Shown here in pieces: positions 9,154-20,968 of a stretch of 64,000 bases of DNA (positions are counted from its first letter, which is position 1; every line of letters begins with the position of its first letter). Below the pieces are notes generated by a model. It had not been told where the DNA came from and searched no databases. It saw nothing but the letters and a program-made list of their open reading frames with translations. Position numbers and translations under genes: made by a program. The DNA is from Roseicyclus marinus (lineage in GTDB: Bacteria; Pseudomonadota; Alphaproteobacteria; Rhodobacterales; Rhodobacteraceae), in assembly GCF_036322625.1 (NCBI RefSeq), contig NZ_AP027266.1, forward strand, positions 3,475,001-3,539,000, written 5' to 3'.

Positions 9154-10887
9154 ATGTCGTCGGGCAAGCTAGACAAATCCAAACTTCCCAGCCGCCATGT
9201 GACCGAGGGGCCCGCGCGCGCCCCGCACCGGTCCTATTTCTATGCCATGGGGCTGAATGACGAGGAAATCCACCAGCCTTTCGTCGGCGTCGCCACCTGC
9301 TGGAACGAGGCCGCGCCCTGCAACATCGCGCTCAGCCGTCAGGCGCAATCGGTCAAGGTCGGCGTGAAAAAGGCCGGCGGCACGCCGCGCGAATTCACCA
9401 CGATCACCGTGACCGACGGCATCGCCATGGGGCACGAGGGGATGCGCTCCTCGCTCGCCTCGCGCGATGCGATCACGGATACCGTGGAACTGACCATGCG
9501 CGGCCATTGCTATGACGCGCTTGTCGGTCTGGCCGGCTGCGACAAGTCGCTGCCGGGCATGATGATGGCGATGGTGCGGCTCAACGTGCCCTCCGTCTTC
9601 ATCTATGGCGGCTCGATCCTGCCGGGTCGGCTCGATGGCAAGGACATCACCGTTCAGGACGTGTTCGAAGCCGTGGGCCAGCATCAGGCGGGCAATCTCT
9701 CGGACGAGGCGCTGGCGATCATCGAACGCGTCGCCTGCCCCAGCGCGGGCGCTTGCGGCGGCCAGTTCACCGCCAACACCATGGCCTGCGTCTCCGAGGC
9801 GATCGGCCTTGCGTTGCCCAATTCCTCGGGCGCGCCCGCACCCTACGAATCCCGCGACCAATACGGCATCGCCTCGGGCGAGGCGGTGATGAAACTGCTC
9901 GCCACGGGCCTCCGCCCGCGCGACATCGTCACCCGCAAATCGCTGGAAAACGCGGCCCGCGTCGTGGCCTGCACCGGCGGCTCGACCAATGCGGGCCTGC
10001 ACCTGCCCGCCATCGCCCATGAGGCCGGGATCGATTTCGACCTCTTCGATGTCTGCGAGATCTTCAAGGACACGCCCTATTTCGTCGACATGAAGCCCGG
10101 CGGCCAATACGTGGCCAAGGACCTCTACGAGGTGGGCGGCGTGCCCGTCGTGATGAAGGAGCTGCGCAAGATCGGCCTGATCCACGAGGATTGCATGACC
10201 GTCACGGGCCGCACCATGGGCGAGGAACTCGACCTGATCGAGCGCGAAGCCGATGGCAAGGTCATCCACCCCGCGGCCACGCCGATCACGCCCACGGGCG
10301 GTGTCGTGGGCCTCAAGGGCAATCTCGCGCCCGACGGGGCCATCGTGAAGGTCGCGGGCATGTCCGCCGAGCAGCAGGTCTTCACCGGCCCCGCCCGCGT
10401 CTTCGAATGCGAGGAAGACGCCTTCGAAGCCGTCAAGAGCCGCGCCTACAAGGAGGGTGAGGTCATCGTCATCCGCAACGAGGGTCCGCGCGGCGGCCCC
10501 GGCATGCGCGAGATGCTGGCCACCACCAGCGCGCTCTCGGGTCAGGGCATGGGCAAGAAGGTGGCGCTGATCACCGATGGCCGGTTCTCGGGCGCGACGC
10601 GCGGCTTCTGCGTCGGCCATGTCGGCCCCGAGGCGGCGGTGGGCGGTCCCATCGGCCTGCTGAAAGACGGCGACATGATCACCATCAACGCGATCACCGG
10701 CGAATTGTCCGTGGCGCTGTCCGATGACGAGCTGGACGCCCGCCGCAAGGCATGGGCCGGCCCGCGCGAAACGATCTACGCCACCGGCGCGCTGTGGAAA
10801 TACGCCCAGCTCGTCGGCCCTGCGGTCAAGGGCGCTGTCACCCATCCGGGTGGCACCCACGAGAAACATGTCTACGCCGATCTCTGA
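9154..10887 (+). CDS. ilvD: Dihydroxy-acid dehydratase
   Basis: A 577-residue enzyme that dehydrates 2,3-dihydroxy-3-methylvalerate or -isovalerate to the 2-keto acids for isoleucine and valine. Cys56, Cys129 (AGCDKSLPG) and Cys201 ([10 protein letters not shown]) fit the iron-sulfur ligands, and [12 protein letters not shown] is near the C-terminus. The ATG at 9154 is supported by GGGAGAG and by [10 protein letters not shown] aligning with homologues; the frame stays open far upstream but that part is not coding. Its last 20 bases overlap the start of the lipoprotein gene. Confidence 0.97.
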   Translation: MSSGKLDKSKLPSRHVTEGPARAPHRSYFYAMGLNDEEIHQPFVGVATCWNEAAPCNIALSRQAQSVKVGVKKAGGTPREFTTITVTDGIAMGHEGMRSSLASRDAITDTVELTMRGHCYDALVGLAGCDKSLPGMMMAMVRLNVPSVFIYGGSILPGRLDGKDITVQDVFEAVGQHQAGNLSDEALAIIERVACPSAGACGGQFTANTMACVSEAIGLALPNSSGAPAPYESRDQYGIASGEAVMKLLATGLRPRDIVTRKSLENAARVVACTGGSTNAGLHLPAIAHEAGIDFDLFDVCEIFKDTPYFVDMKPGGQYVAKDLYEVGGVPVVMKELRKIGLIHEDCMTVTGRTMGEELDLIEREADGKVIHPAATPITPTGGVVGLKGNLAPDGAIVKVAGMSAEQQVFTGPARVFECEEDAFEAVKSRAYKEGEVIVIRNEGPRGGPGMREMLATTSALSGQGMGKKVALITDGRFSGATRGFCVGHVGPEAAVGGPIGLLKDGDMITINAITGELSVALSDDELDARRKAWAGPRETIYATGALWKYAQLVGPAVKGAVTHPGGTHEKHVYADL

Positions 10888-11677
10888 TCGCACCGAACCC
10901 AGGCCGGTCCCCGACCGGCCCCGACAGGCCGCCCGCGCGGCGGCCTGTCTTGTCGCAATGGCCCTCCTTGCGGGCTGCGGCGGCGGCTTTCTTCTCGATC
11001 CCGGGGCCAATGCCCCGACCCAGGTCGCGGTGACCCAGGACCTGGTCGTCGTCACCGGTCCCGAGGGCTATTGCGTCGACCCGACCGCCACCCGCAACAG
11101 CGAGGACACGGGCTTCGTCCTTCTGGGCAATTGCGCCGCCATCGCCAATTCCCGCCGGGTGGTGCAACCCGCCACCCCCGCCGTCCTGACCGCCGCTGTC
11201 GCCGCACCCTCTGGCGGGGGGCGGCTTGCCGACAGCATGGCCGATCTGGATGCCTTCTTCCGCTCCGAGGACGGTTTGCGCCTGATCAGCCGCGCAGGCG
11301 ATCCCGCAAGCGTCACCATCCTCGAAACCCAGATCGAGGGCGAGGTCTTCCTTCTGCATGCGACCGACACCAGCGCAGGCGCCATCGACGGCGTGCAGCC
11401 CGATTACTGGCGCGCCTATCTCGACATCGGCAACCGGCTGGCCACGCTTTCGGTCATCGCGCTCGAGGATCGCGCGCTCTCCCGCGAGGAAAGCCTCGAA
11501 ACCCTGCGCGGCTTCGTGGCGGCCGTCCGACAGGCGAATATCCCGCCCGCCCTTGGCAGCGATCCGCAGGCGATCCCCCCCGTTCCCGCCGCCCCGGCGT
11601 CTCTCCCCGGCACCGATGTTCCGCCCGAGGGCAGACGCCTCTTTAACGTCGGGCTGATTCGGCGCATTCTGGGATAA
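10868..11677 (+). CDS. Putative lipoprotein
   Basis: A 269-residue protein with a lipoprotein signal: a basic region ([10 protein letters not shown]), a hydrophobic core and lipobox LLAGC, giving a lipidated Cys near residue 37 followed by GGGF. The first ATG overlaps the end of ilvD by 20 bases in another frame; a second ATG at 10958 would leave almost no n-region, so the first is preferred. The mature part has no motif I recognise. It is followed by a DUF6478-like gene and a small coiled-coil gene in the same direction, possibly one unit. Confidence 0.75.
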   Translation: MSTPISDRTEPRPVPDRPRQAARAAACLVAMALLAGCGGGFLLDPGANAPTQVAVTQDLVVVTGPEGYCVDPTATRNSEDTGFVLLGNCAAIANSRRVVQPATPAVLTAAVAAPSGGGRLADSMADLDAFFRSEDGLRLISRAGDPASVTILETQIEGEVFLLHATDTSAGAIDGVQPDYWRAYLDIGNRLATLSVIALEDRALSREESLETLRGFVAAVRQANIPPALGSDPQAIPPVPAAPASLPGTDVPPEGRRLFNVGLIRRILG

Positions 11678-11707
11678 GGTCTGGTTCAGTATCGAGTATG
11701 GTGTGTG

Positions 11708-12481
11708 ATGGGCAACGAAGGCTTCGGATTCCTGGATCGCTTCGGCATGTCGCGAACGCTGGCCCGCTGGGCGCGCGCCCTCCAGATGCCCGGTCTCTTG
11801 CCGGCGCGTGATCTCGCCACGCTTCATGCCGACATGGTCACGACACGCGACCGCATCGACACGCTGGCCTCCCGCGCGCAGATCGAATTGCAGCTGCGCG
11901 GCAATGCCGACGAAGGGATCGACCGCCCCGAACAATGTGACTGGGCCGCCCGCGCCGCCCCCTGGCGGCAGAAACTCGCGCCGCGCGGGCAATTGCGCCC
12001 CGCCTCGCCCCATCCCGTCGGCAGCGGGATGACCCTGTTCCACGATGCGGCCAACCCCGATCTCCTCTTGCGGCAGGACCCGGCGCCGCCGGACCTGCGC
12101 GGCCCGCTCTTCGCCCTCGTCTTCGAGGTCTACCGCTTCGACGGCTCCTTCATCTCGCTGGTGCAGGACCTGCCCGAAAGCGCCATCCAGGGCCTGACCC
12201 GGCACCATGTCCTGTCCGTCGACCTGCGCATGACCCGCGAACACCCGATCGAGGTCTATGCCCGGCTCAACGTCCAGCATGGCCCCAACCAGGAACAGAT
12301 CGTCCGCCAGCTCACCTTCCACGAGGACAGGGGCCGCGCCGAATTCGATCTCGCCTATACCAAGATCAATGAAAAGCGCATCGAAAAGGCCTGGCTCGAC
12401 CTGATCCTCGAAAGCCCGGAAATGAACCGCATCGCGATCCTCGACATGGTCGTGGTCCGCGCCCCGCGCGCCGATATCTGA
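11708..12481 (+). CDS. DUF6478-like conserved protein
   Basis: A 257-residue soluble protein. The opening (GFGFLDRFGMSRTLARWARAL) and the beta-rich C-terminal half (FALVFEVYRFDGSF, SVDLRM, VYARLNVQHGPNQEQI) resemble the Rhodobacteraceae family DUF6478, recognised from memory and not confirmed. There is no signal peptide and no catalytic motif. VYARLNVQHGPNQEQ and the C-terminal RIAILDMVVVRAPR suggest a beta-sandwich ligand-binding fold, which is inference. It sits 30 bases after the lipoprotein gene and 14 bases before the coiled-coil gene. The ATG at 11708 follows an in-frame GTG; neither has a strong ribosome binding site. Confidence 0.7.
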   Translation: MGNEGFGFLDRFGMSRTLARWARALQMPGLLPARDLATLHADMVTTRDRIDTLASRAQIELQLRGNADEGIDRPEQCDWAARAAPWRQKLAPRGQLRPASPHPVGSGMTLFHDAANPDLLLRQDPAPPDLRGPLFALVFEVYRFDGSFISLVQDLPESAIQGLTRHHVLSVDLRMTREHPIEVYARLNVQHGPNQEQIVRQLTFHEDRGRAEFDLAYTKINEKRIEKAWLDLILESPEMNRIAILDMVVVRAPRADI

Positions 12482-12495
12482 GACCGGGTAAAGCC

Positions 12496-14992
<2,497 letters not shown>

Positions 14993-14993
14993 A

Positions 14994-15143
14994 GAGGGGG
15001 CTCTGCCCCCGTCGCCAGAGGCGACGATTCCTTAGTGAGGGGGCTCTGCCCCAGTCGCCAGAGGCGACGATTCCTTAGTGAGGGGGCTCTGCCCCCGTCG
15101 CCCCTTGGGCGACTCCCCCGGAGTTTTTCTGCCAAGATGAAAA
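14994..15143 (+). repeat. Tandem array of the hairpin element (43-bp period, 3 units)
   Basis: Units begin at 14994, 15037 and 15080. Each starts GAGGGGGCTCTGCCCC and carries stem 1 GGGGGC-tct-GCCCCC (unit 2 has one mismatch). Units 1 and 2 have stem 2 GTCGCC-aga-GGCGAC and end GATTCCTTAGT; unit 3 has GTCGCCC-ctt-GGGCGAC and the full tail (CTCCCCCGGAGTTTTTCTG, CCAAGATGAAAA). It begins one base after the TAA of the upstream gene. Confidence 0.85.
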
Positions 15144-15317
15144 AGGACGCGAAGGGTGTCACCCCGCGCCCGGCCTTGGCGGATTGGCTACCGCTTTGTC
15201 CGGGTCACGGGGCTTCTTCACCTTGGACGCCGAATCGCTCTCCAGCTATCGGCGCAGGGCCAATCTCGCCCATTAACCTTAACGCGCGGTTTACAGGGGC
15301 AAGCGCGCCCGCCCCTT

Positions 15318-15362
15318 CATCTTGGCCGGAAAACTCCCGCCGGAGGCTCCCGCAGCCTGCCA
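15318..15362 (-). repeat. Intergenic hairpin element, inverted copy downstream of argG
   Basis: Read on the minus strand this gives AGGCT-gcggg-AGCCT, then CCGGCGGGAGTTTTCC and GGCCAAGATGAAG, the same tail as the 15080 unit. It starts about 20 bases after the argG stop, on the argG strand, and may act as its transcript end. Confidence 0.65.
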
Positions 15363-15381
15363 CGGGCGGCGGGTTCGGGGC

Positions 15382-16608
15382 TCAGCCCTTGAGCCGCCGG
15401 TTGCGCGCCGCGATCAGCTTCAGCCGCAGCGCGTTGAGCTGGATGAAGCCCTGCGCATCCTTCTGGTCATAGGCGCCTGCATCCTCCTCGAAGGTCACAT
15501 GCGCCTCGGAATAGAGCGACCGGTCCGACCAGCGCGCCACCGTCCGCGCCGATCCCTTGTAGAGCTTCACGCGCACCGTTCCCGACACGTGCTCCTGGCT
15601 CTTGTCGATCAGCGCCTGCAGCATCTCCCGCTCGGGCGAGAACCAGAAGCCGTTGTAGATCAGTTCCGCATAGCGCGGCATGATCGAGTCCTTCAGGTGG
15701 CCCGCCCCGCTGTCGAGCGTGATCTGCTCGATCCCGCGATGCGCTTCGAGCAGGATCGTGCCGCCGGGCGTCTCGTAGATGCCGCGCGATTTCATGCCCA
15801 CGAAGCGGTTTTCCACGAGGTCGAGCCGCCCCACCCCATGCTTGCCGCCCAGCTCGTTCAGCCGTGTCAGGATCGTGGCGGGCGACATGGCCACGCCGTC
15901 GATGGCCACCGCATCGCCGCGCTCGAAGGTGATCTCCACCATCTCCGCCTGATCGGGCGCATCCTCGGGATGGATTGTCCGCTGGTAGACGTAATCGGGC
16001 GCTTCCTCGCCGGGGTTTTCCAGCACCTTCCCCTCGGAGGAGGTGTGCAAAAGGTTCGCATCGACGCTGAAGGGCGCCTCGCCGCGCTTGTCCTTGGCGA
16101 TGGGGATCTGGTTGGCCTCGGCGAATTCCAACAGCCTGGTGCGCGAGGTCAGGTCCCACAGCCGCCAGGGCGCGATCACCTTGATCTCGGGGTTCAGCGC
16201 ATAGGCCGACAGCTCGAACCGCACCTGGTCATTGCCCTTGCCGGTCGCGCCATGGCTGACCGCATCGGCCCCCTTCATCGCCGCGATCTCGACCAGCCGC
16301 TTGGAAATCAGCGGCCGCGCGATCGAGGTGCCCAGCAGGTAGAGCCCCTCGTAGAGCGCATTGGCCCGGAACATCGGAAAGACGAAATCGCGCACGAATT
16401 CCTCGCGCAGATCCTCGATGAAGATGTTTTCCGGCTTGATGCCCAGCATCTCGGCCTTCTTGCGCGCGGGCTCCAGCTCCTCGCCCTGGCCCAGATCGGC
16501 GGTGAAGGTCACGACCTCGCAGCCATATTCCGTCTGCAACCATTTCAGGATGATCGAGGTGTCGAGACCGCCGGAATAGGCAAGAACGACCTTCTTCGGT
16601 GCAGACAT
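15382..16608 (-). CDS. argG: Argininosuccinate synthase
   Basis: A 408-residue ATP pyrophosphatase that joins citrulline and aspartate to argininosuccinate in arginine synthesis. The PP-loop AYSGGLDTS is at residues 10-18, with DLGQGEELE and [15 protein letters not shown] following, all diagnostic. Length is normal. TGGAG lies about ten bases upstream of the ATG. It is monocistronic; the gene to its right is divergent. An inverted copy of the hairpin repeat lies just after its stop. Confidence 0.97.
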   Translation of the reverse strand: MSAPKKVVLAYSGGLDTSIILKWLQTEYGCEVVTFTADLGQGEELEPARKKAEMLGIKPENIFIEDLREEFVRDFVFPMFRANALYEGLYLLGTSIARPLISKRLVEIAAMKGADAVSHGATGKGNDQVRFELSAYALNPEIKVIAPWRLWDLTSRTRLLEFAEANQIPIAKDKRGEAPFSVDANLLHTSSEGKVLENPGEEAPDYVYQRTIHPEDAPDQAEMVEITFERGDAVAIDGVAMSPATILTRLNELGGKHGVGRLDLVENRFVGMKSRGIYETPGGTILLEAHRGIEQITLDSGAGHLKDSIMPRYAELIYNGFWFSPEREMLQALIDKSQEHVSGTVRVKLYKGSARTVARWSDRSLYSEAHVTFEEDAGAYDQKDAQGFIQLNALRLKLIAARNRRLKG

Positions 16609-16691
16609 GGGGCAGGCTCCATCGGCTTTCGGATTGACCGCGCGGGCGATACCGGGTTTTCACTCCATGGGCAAGGTGACCGGAGGGCGTG

Positions 16692-17480
16692 ATGGATTAC
16701 GGCTACCAATTGTTGCGCCATGTCGTGCAGCAGGTCTTTGGCAACCTGCGACAGGCGGCACGGCTCACGCTGACCCTGTTCATCCTGCCCATCGCGGGGT
16801 TCCTCGCGCTCACCGGCGGCACGGCGGCGGGCATGGGCCACGGGTTCGGCGGCGGCACGCTCATCGGTCTTCTGCTTCTCCTGGTCGGGACGGTCATCGC
16901 CTATGCCTGGGCGGCGGTCGGCTGGCACCGCTATGTCCTGCTCGAGGAAATGGGCAATGGCCTGATCCCGCCCTGGCGCGGCGACCGCATCTTGTCCTAT
17001 CTCGGGCGCGCCATCGCCGTGGGGGTCGTGGTGATCCTCGCCGTGATGGGCGGCTCGCTGGTCGTGGGCCTGATCGCGGCTGTCACCCAATCCTCTGCCG
17101 TGGCGCTTGTCCTTGGCATCGGTCTTGTCTTTCTCGCCACCTGGGTCGCCACGCGGATCGGCCTTGTCCTGCCGGCGGCAGCGCTCGGCGCGCCCATGAG
17201 CCTGCGGGAAAGCTGGGCGGTGACACGCCCCGTCGCCAGCCAGATCCTCTTGCCGCTGATCGTGATCGCGCTGGTCGCGGGGATCGCGCAACAGCTGGTC
17301 CTGCTGCTGTTCGGGCAAACCGTCACCGCCCATATGTTCGGGATGATGCAGGATCAGACAATCCTGTCGCTTCCCGGTCAGATCCTCAACGCCGCCCTCA
17401 CCTGGCTCCAGCTCCTTATCAATCTTGCGCTCATGACCACGCTCTACGGCAATCTGGTCGAGGGGCGTCAGCTCAACTGA
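16692..17480 (+). CDS. Polytopic membrane protein of unknown function
   Basis: A 262-residue protein with about six hydrophobic segments, and amphipathic stretches between TM2 and TM3 (WHRYVLLEEMGNGL) and before the C-terminal part (GAPMSLRESWAVTRP). The pattern WxxTRPxxxxxLLPLI resembles the membrane domain of glycerophosphodiester-phosphodiesterase-like or YciC-like proteins; this is weak. The ATG at 16692 has GGAGGG five bases upstream, better than an in-frame GTG just before. It lies divergent from argG and 39 bases before ilvA, so it could share a message with ilvA. Confidence 0.6.
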   Translation: MDYGYQLLRHVVQQVFGNLRQAARLTLTLFILPIAGFLALTGGTAAGMGHGFGGGTLIGLLLLLVGTVIAYAWAAVGWHRYVLLEEMGNGLIPPWRGDRILSYLGRAIAVGVVVILAVMGGSLVVGLIAAVTQSSAVALVLGIGLVFLATWVATRIGLVLPAAALGAPMSLRESWAVTRPVASQILLPLIVIALVAGIAQQLVLLLFGQTVTAHMFGMMQDQTILSLPGQILNAALTWLQLLINLALMTTLYGNLVEGRQLN

Positions 17481-17519
17481 CACTGGACAGGGACGGGGCT
17501 TTCCGGCAGGCCGGTGATC

Positions 17520-18767
17520 ATGAACGATTTCGCCGATCACGCCCGCGCCGCGACCCTTGCCCTGCGGGATCTCTTCCCGCCCACGCCCCTGCAGCGCAAC
17601 CTGCACCTGTCCGAACGCTTCGGGGCCGATATCTGGCTCAAGCGCGAGGATCTGTCCCCGGTCCGCTCCTACAAGCTGCGCGGCGCCTTCAACGCCATGC
17701 GCAAGCTTCTGGCCGTCGATCCTTCGGCCTCGCGCTTCGTCTGCGCCAGCGCGGGCAACCATGCGCAGGGGGTGGCCTTTGTCTGCGCCCATTTCGGGGT
17801 GACCGGGCGCATCTTCATGCCCGTCACCACGCCCGAACAGAAAATCCTGAAAACCCGGACCTTCGGCGCGGGCCGGGTCGAGATCGTGCTGACGGGCGAT
17901 TTCTTCGACGAAACGCTGGCCGCGGCCAAGGCGGAATGCGACGCCACCGGTGCGCATTTCCTCTCGCCCTTCGACGATCCCGATGTGATCGAGGGGCAAT
18001 CTTCCGTCGCGGTCGAGATGCTCGATGAACTGGGCACGGCCCCTGACCGCCTGATCCTGCCCGTGGGCGGCGGCGGGCTGTCGGCGGGGATGATCTCCTA
18101 TCTCGATGCCGTGGGGGCGGCGACGCAGGTCACCTTGGTGGAACCGGCGGGCGGCGCAAGCCTCACCGCCGCGCTCAAGACCGGCGCGCCCCAGACCATC
18201 CCGATCACCGACACCTTCGTCGACGGGGCCGCCGTCGCCCGCATCGGCGACCGCACCTTCGAGGTGTTGCGCAAACTGTCGCCCGCCGATGTGCTGATCG
18301 CGCCCGAAAACCGGATCTGCGTCACCATTCAGGAAATGCTGAACATCGAGGGCATCGTTCTGGAACCCGCCGGGGCGCTCTCCGTCGATGTGCTGGCCCA
18401 GATGCGCGAACAGATCGCGGGCCAGACGGTCGTTTGCGTCACCTCCGGCGGCAATTTCGATTTCGAACGCCTGCCCGAGGTCAAGGAACGCGCCCAGAAC
18501 TGGCAGGGCCTCAAGAAATACTTCATTCTGCGCCTGCCGCAGCGCCCCGGTGCGCTCCGCGATTTCCTCGATCTGCTGGGGCCGGACGACAATATCGCCC
18601 GCTTCGAATACCTGAAAAAGAACAGCCGCAATTTCGGCTCGGTGCTGATCGGGATCGAAACCAATGATGCCGCGAATTTCGAGCCGATGATCGCCCGCGT
18701 CACCTCGCGCGGGTTCGGCTTCCGCGACATCACGGCGGACGAGGTTCTGGCCGATTTCCTGATCTGA
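17520..18767 (+). CDS. ilvA: Threonine ammonia-lyase (biosynthetic type, short form)
   Basis: A 415-residue PLP enzyme that converts threonine to 2-oxobutanoate, the entry step to isoleucine. Lys52 in RSYKLRGA is the expected Schiff-base lysine, SAGNHAQGV binds the substrate and VGGGGLSAG is the phosphate loop. A C-terminal ACT-like domain (LKKYFILRLPQRPGALRDFL, about 320-415) is present singly, as in the shorter B. subtilis-type enzyme rather than the 514-residue E. coli form. Isoleucine feedback would act there. ilvD and ilvE are also in the window but not adjacent. Confidence 0.92.
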   Translation: MNDFADHARAATLALRDLFPPTPLQRNLHLSERFGADIWLKREDLSPVRSYKLRGAFNAMRKLLAVDPSASRFVCASAGNHAQGVAFVCAHFGVTGRIFMPVTTPEQKILKTRTFGAGRVEIVLTGDFFDETLAAAKAECDATGAHFLSPFDDPDVIEGQSSVAVEMLDELGTAPDRLILPVGGGGLSAGMISYLDAVGAATQVTLVEPAGGASLTAALKTGAPQTIPITDTFVDGAAVARIGDRTFEVLRKLSPADVLIAPENRICVTIQEMLNIEGIVLEPAGALSVDVLAQMREQIAGQTVVCVTSGGNFDFERLPEVKERAQNWQGLKKYFILRLPQRPGALRDFLDLLGPDDNIARFEYLKKNSRNFGSVLIGIETNDAANFEPMIARVTSRGFGFRDITADEVLADFLI

Positions 18768-18776
18768 TCCCCCGGC

Positions 18777-19103
18777 TCAGGCCGCGCTGGCCAGACCGGG
18801 GATATCGGGGGCGATTGCATCCAGCGACAGGGCGAAAATCTCCGCGATGGCGGCGATATCGGGGGCAGTCCCCGCCTTGCAGGCGGCCTCCGCCCGGGCA
18901 CAGGCATCGGCCATCGCCGCAAGCCCCAGATTGGCGGCGCTGCCGCGCAGGAAATGGAAATCCTCTGCCATGGCGCTGGCCGGATCGCCCCCCAGCCGGT
19001 CCAGGTGATCCGACATCTCGGCCACGAAGACACAGGCAAGATCGGCGAAATCCTCTTCCCCGATATCCTGCCGCAATCCGTCCAGACGGGCCCTGTCGAT
19101 CAT
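18777..19103 (-). CDS. Histidine phosphotransfer (Hpt) domain protein
   Basis: A 108-residue stand-alone Hpt protein. His50 in HFLRGSAANLG matches the phospho-accepting HxLKGxAxxxG motif in a four-helix bundle. Such proteins pass phosphate from a hybrid kinase to response regulators. It is divergent from a REC-PP2C regulator, an obvious candidate partner. AAGGAG lies seven bases before the ATG at 19103. Earlier in-frame starts would run into the palindromic control region and are rejected. Confidence 0.88.
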   Translation of the reverse strand: MIDRARLDGLRQDIGEEDFADLACVFVAEMSDHLDRLGGDPASAMAEDFHFLRGSAANLGLAAMADACARAEAACKAGTAPDIAAIAEIFALSLDAIAPDIPGLASAA

Positions 19104-19145
19104 GCGCGCGCTCCTTGGCCGACCGGCGCAGGATGCGATCCCTAT

Positions 19146-19211
19146 CCTTAACACAATCTTACCGCCGCGATCCGCGATGGATCGGATTGTGTCCTTCATC
19201 CCCCGTTAAGG
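19146..19211. promoter_or_regulatory. Triple nested palindrome with CtrA-like site in divergent promoter region
   Basis: Three inverted repeats share one centre region: CCTTAAC (19146-19152) with GTTAAGG (19205-19211); ACACAATC (19151-19158) with GATTGTGT (19185-19192); and CGATCC (19168-19173) with GGATCG (19179-19184). TTAA-N7-TTAC (19148-19162) is one base from the CtrA consensus TTAA-N7-TTAA. The location between two divergent signalling genes suggests a shared operator. Confidence 0.6.
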
Positions 19212-19256
19212 ACTTGCCGCGCATGGAACCCTGTCGCCTTTGCGCAGGATACCACG

Positions 19257-20528
19257 TTGCACCACGGCCCTTTCCAGAGCTGGCCCACCGCCACCCCCGC
19301 GCCGGGCTCCACCCTGCCCGGCCGCGTTCTGGTGATCGAGGATAGCCGCGCCCAGCGGATGATGCTTTCTGCGCTCCTGCGGCGCTGGGGGCATCAGGTG
19401 GTGGAATGCGACAGCGCGCTCGACGCGCTCGATGTGGCGATGGACCCCTCCATCACCCTCATCCTCAGCGACTGGATGATGCCGGGCCTGACCGGCCCCG
19501 ATTTCTGCCGCCGCCTGCGCGCCATGCGCCGCGAAGGCTATGCCTACGTGATCCTCCTCACCTCCCGCTCCGAACAGGACGCCCTGACCGAAGGTCTGGC
19601 CGCAGGCGCCGATGATTTCCTGACCAAGCCTGTCCGCGCCCCGGAACTCCGCGCCCGGATGAACGCGGGCGCGCGCATCGTTGCCATGCAGCGCGACATG
19701 GTCGACAAGAACCGCCGCCTGTCCGAGGCGCTGGGCGAAATCCGCGCGCTCTACACCACCCTCGACCGTGACCTGGACGAGGCGCGCAGGCTGCAACAGG
19801 CCCAGTTGCAGGACCGGTTCCGCCGCTTTTCCGGGGCCGATGTGTCGCTCTGGCTCAAACCTTCCGGCCCCATCGGCGGCGACATGGTGGGCTGGTTTCC
19901 CGTCCATGACCGCCTGATCGGGGTGTTCGGCCTTGATGTGGCCGGCCACGGCGTCGCCTCCGCCATGATCGCCGCCCGTGTCGCGGGCATGCTCAGCGCC
20001 GCCACCCCTGACCAGAACATCGCCCTGACGCGCGGCGCGGATGGCCGCTATCTGCCGCTGTCCCCCGATCTCGCCGCCGAACGGCTCAACCGCATGATCC
20101 TGCGCGAAATGGGCGGGGAACGGTATTTCACCCTCTGCCTCGGCTTTCTCGACCTTGCCACGGGCCGGATGCGGATGGTGCAGGCGGGCCATCCCCACCC
20201 GATGCTCCTGCGCGCCGGGGCCGATGTCGCGCTTCTGGGCGCGGGCGGCCTGCCCATCGGCCTGGTGGAGGATGCCCGTTACACCACCCTCGAGCTGACA
20301 CTGTCCCCCGGCGACCGGCTCGTGATCCATTCCGATGGCCTGACCGAATGCCCCGGCACCGATGGCACGACGCTCGATGAACCGGGCCTTGCCGCGCTCA
20401 TGACGCGCCACGCCGCGCTGACCGGCCCCGATTTCCTGACAGCGCTCGACCGCGACCTGTCCGCCTTCGCCGGGACCGAGGCTTTGGCCGATGACGCCTC
20501 CGCCGTGGTGATCGATTATCGCGGCTGA
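19257..20528 (+). CDS. Response regulator with PP2C/SpoIIE phosphatase output (RbaY-like)
   Basis: A 423-residue protein. An N-terminal receiver (acidic pair ED at 28-29, phospho-Asp72 in LILSDWMMPG, Lys near 123 in FLTKP) is followed by a coiled-coil linker (about 145-185) and a PP2C/SpoIIE-type phosphatase (GGDMVGWF, DVAGHGVAS, HSDGLTE, LADDAS). Such proteins dephosphorylate anti-sigma-antagonist partners; Rhodobacter capsulatus RbaY has this build and acts in the Rba partner switch. The start is a TTG with AGGA seven bases upstream; no ATG lies before the receiver core. It is divergent from the Hpt gene; no STAS or kinase partner is in the window. It overlaps the NUDIX gene by 13 bases tail-to-tail. 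Confidence 0.88.
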   Translation: MHHGPFQSWPTATPAPGSTLPGRVLVIEDSRAQRMMLSALLRRWGHQVVECDSALDALDVAMDPSITLILSDWMMPGLTGPDFCRRLRAMRREGYAYVILLTSRSEQDALTEGLAAGADDFLTKPVRAPELRARMNAGARIVAMQRDMVDKNRRLSEALGEIRALYTTLDRDLDEARRLQQAQLQDRFRRFSGADVSLWLKPSGPIGGDMVGWFPVHDRLIGVFGLDVAGHGVASAMIAARVAGMLSAATPDQNIALTRGADGRYLPLSPDLAAERLNRMILREMGGERYFTLCLGFLDLATGRMRMVQAGHPHPMLLRAGADVALLGAGGLPIGLVEDARYTTLELTLSPGDRLVIHSDGLTECPGTDGTTLDEPGLAALMTRHAALTGPDFLTALDRDLSAFAGTEALADDASAVVIDYRG

Positions 20529-20968
20529 ACCAGCGCCCGCGCCACCCGCAGGAAATGCCGGTCGCCCGACACCGCCAGCCGCTCCGCCGCCACGTCCCAG
20601 GGCAGGAACACCGCCGTATGCCCCGGCTCGCTCGGGGCCCCCCGTCGCGGACCCAACCGCGCCAGGTAGACATGGCACAGCTTCAGCGCGAACAGATCGT
20701 ATTCAGGCATGTAGGTGTAGCGGTGAAACATCCCCAGCTTGCGCGGCGCATGGATCGCGTAGCCGGTTTCCTCCAGCACCTCCCGATAGAGCGCCCTGAG
20801 CGGCTGCTCGCCAGGATCGATCCCGCCCCCCGGCAATTGCAGCTCGGGCCGGGGCTCTTCCTGGAATGTCGCCAATATCCCGTCGCCCGAGGCGATCACC
20901 GCATAGACGCCGGGCCGGGGCACATAGGGGCGGCCCGGCTCGGGCCAGTCTCCGAAACGTCGGTTCAT
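20516..20968 (-). CDS. NUDIX hydrolase
   Basis: A 150-residue protein with a full Nudix box (GGGIDPGEQPLRALYREV continuing LEETGY, about residues 47-70) that binds Mg and cleaves nucleoside diphosphate-linked compounds. The C-terminal part (FLPWDVAAERLAVSGDRHFL) is typical of short MutT-like members of alphaproteobacteria. The substrate is not predictable. CGGAGA precedes the ATG. It is convergent with the PP2C regulator, and the 13-base overlap of the 3' ends means the two messages are partly antisense. Confidence 0.9.
   Translation of the reverse strand: MNRRFGDWPEPGRPYVPRPGVYAVIASGDGILATFQEEPRPELQLPGGGIDPGEQPLRALYREVLEETGYAIHAPRKLGMFHRYTYMPEYDLFALKLCHVYLARLGPRRGAPSEPGHTAVFLPWDVAAERLAVSGDRHFLRVARALVQPR

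Larger units (their letters stand above)
14993..15381. other. Intergenic region without a gene (389 bases)
   Basis: The stretch between the FadH-like gene and argG, which converge. It holds the tandem hairpin array (14994-15143) and, near argG, an inverted copy of the same element (15318-15362). The 170 bases between contain short open frames but no ribosome site or recognisable protein. ATTAACCTTAACGCG near 15270 is the only AT-leaning spot. Confidence 0.7.

Noticed and set aside
14994-15143. Tandem repeat as a possible CRISPR array
   Set aside because: No spacers: units follow each other directly and are hairpins of a known intergenic family; no cas genes.
15142-15270. Short frame ending FFTLDAESLSSYRRRANLAH in the gap after the FadH-like gene
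   Set aside because: No start codon with a ribosome site and no recognisable family; the stretch looks like chance coding in GC-rich DNA.
15322-16692. Long open frame antisense to argG
   Set aside because: Shadow frame caused by codon bias of argG; composition rich in Arg, His, Gln and no domain.
18777-20528. Gene transfer agent or prophage region suggested by the RbaY-like protein
   Set aside because: No capsid, terminase, tail or lysis genes occur in the window.
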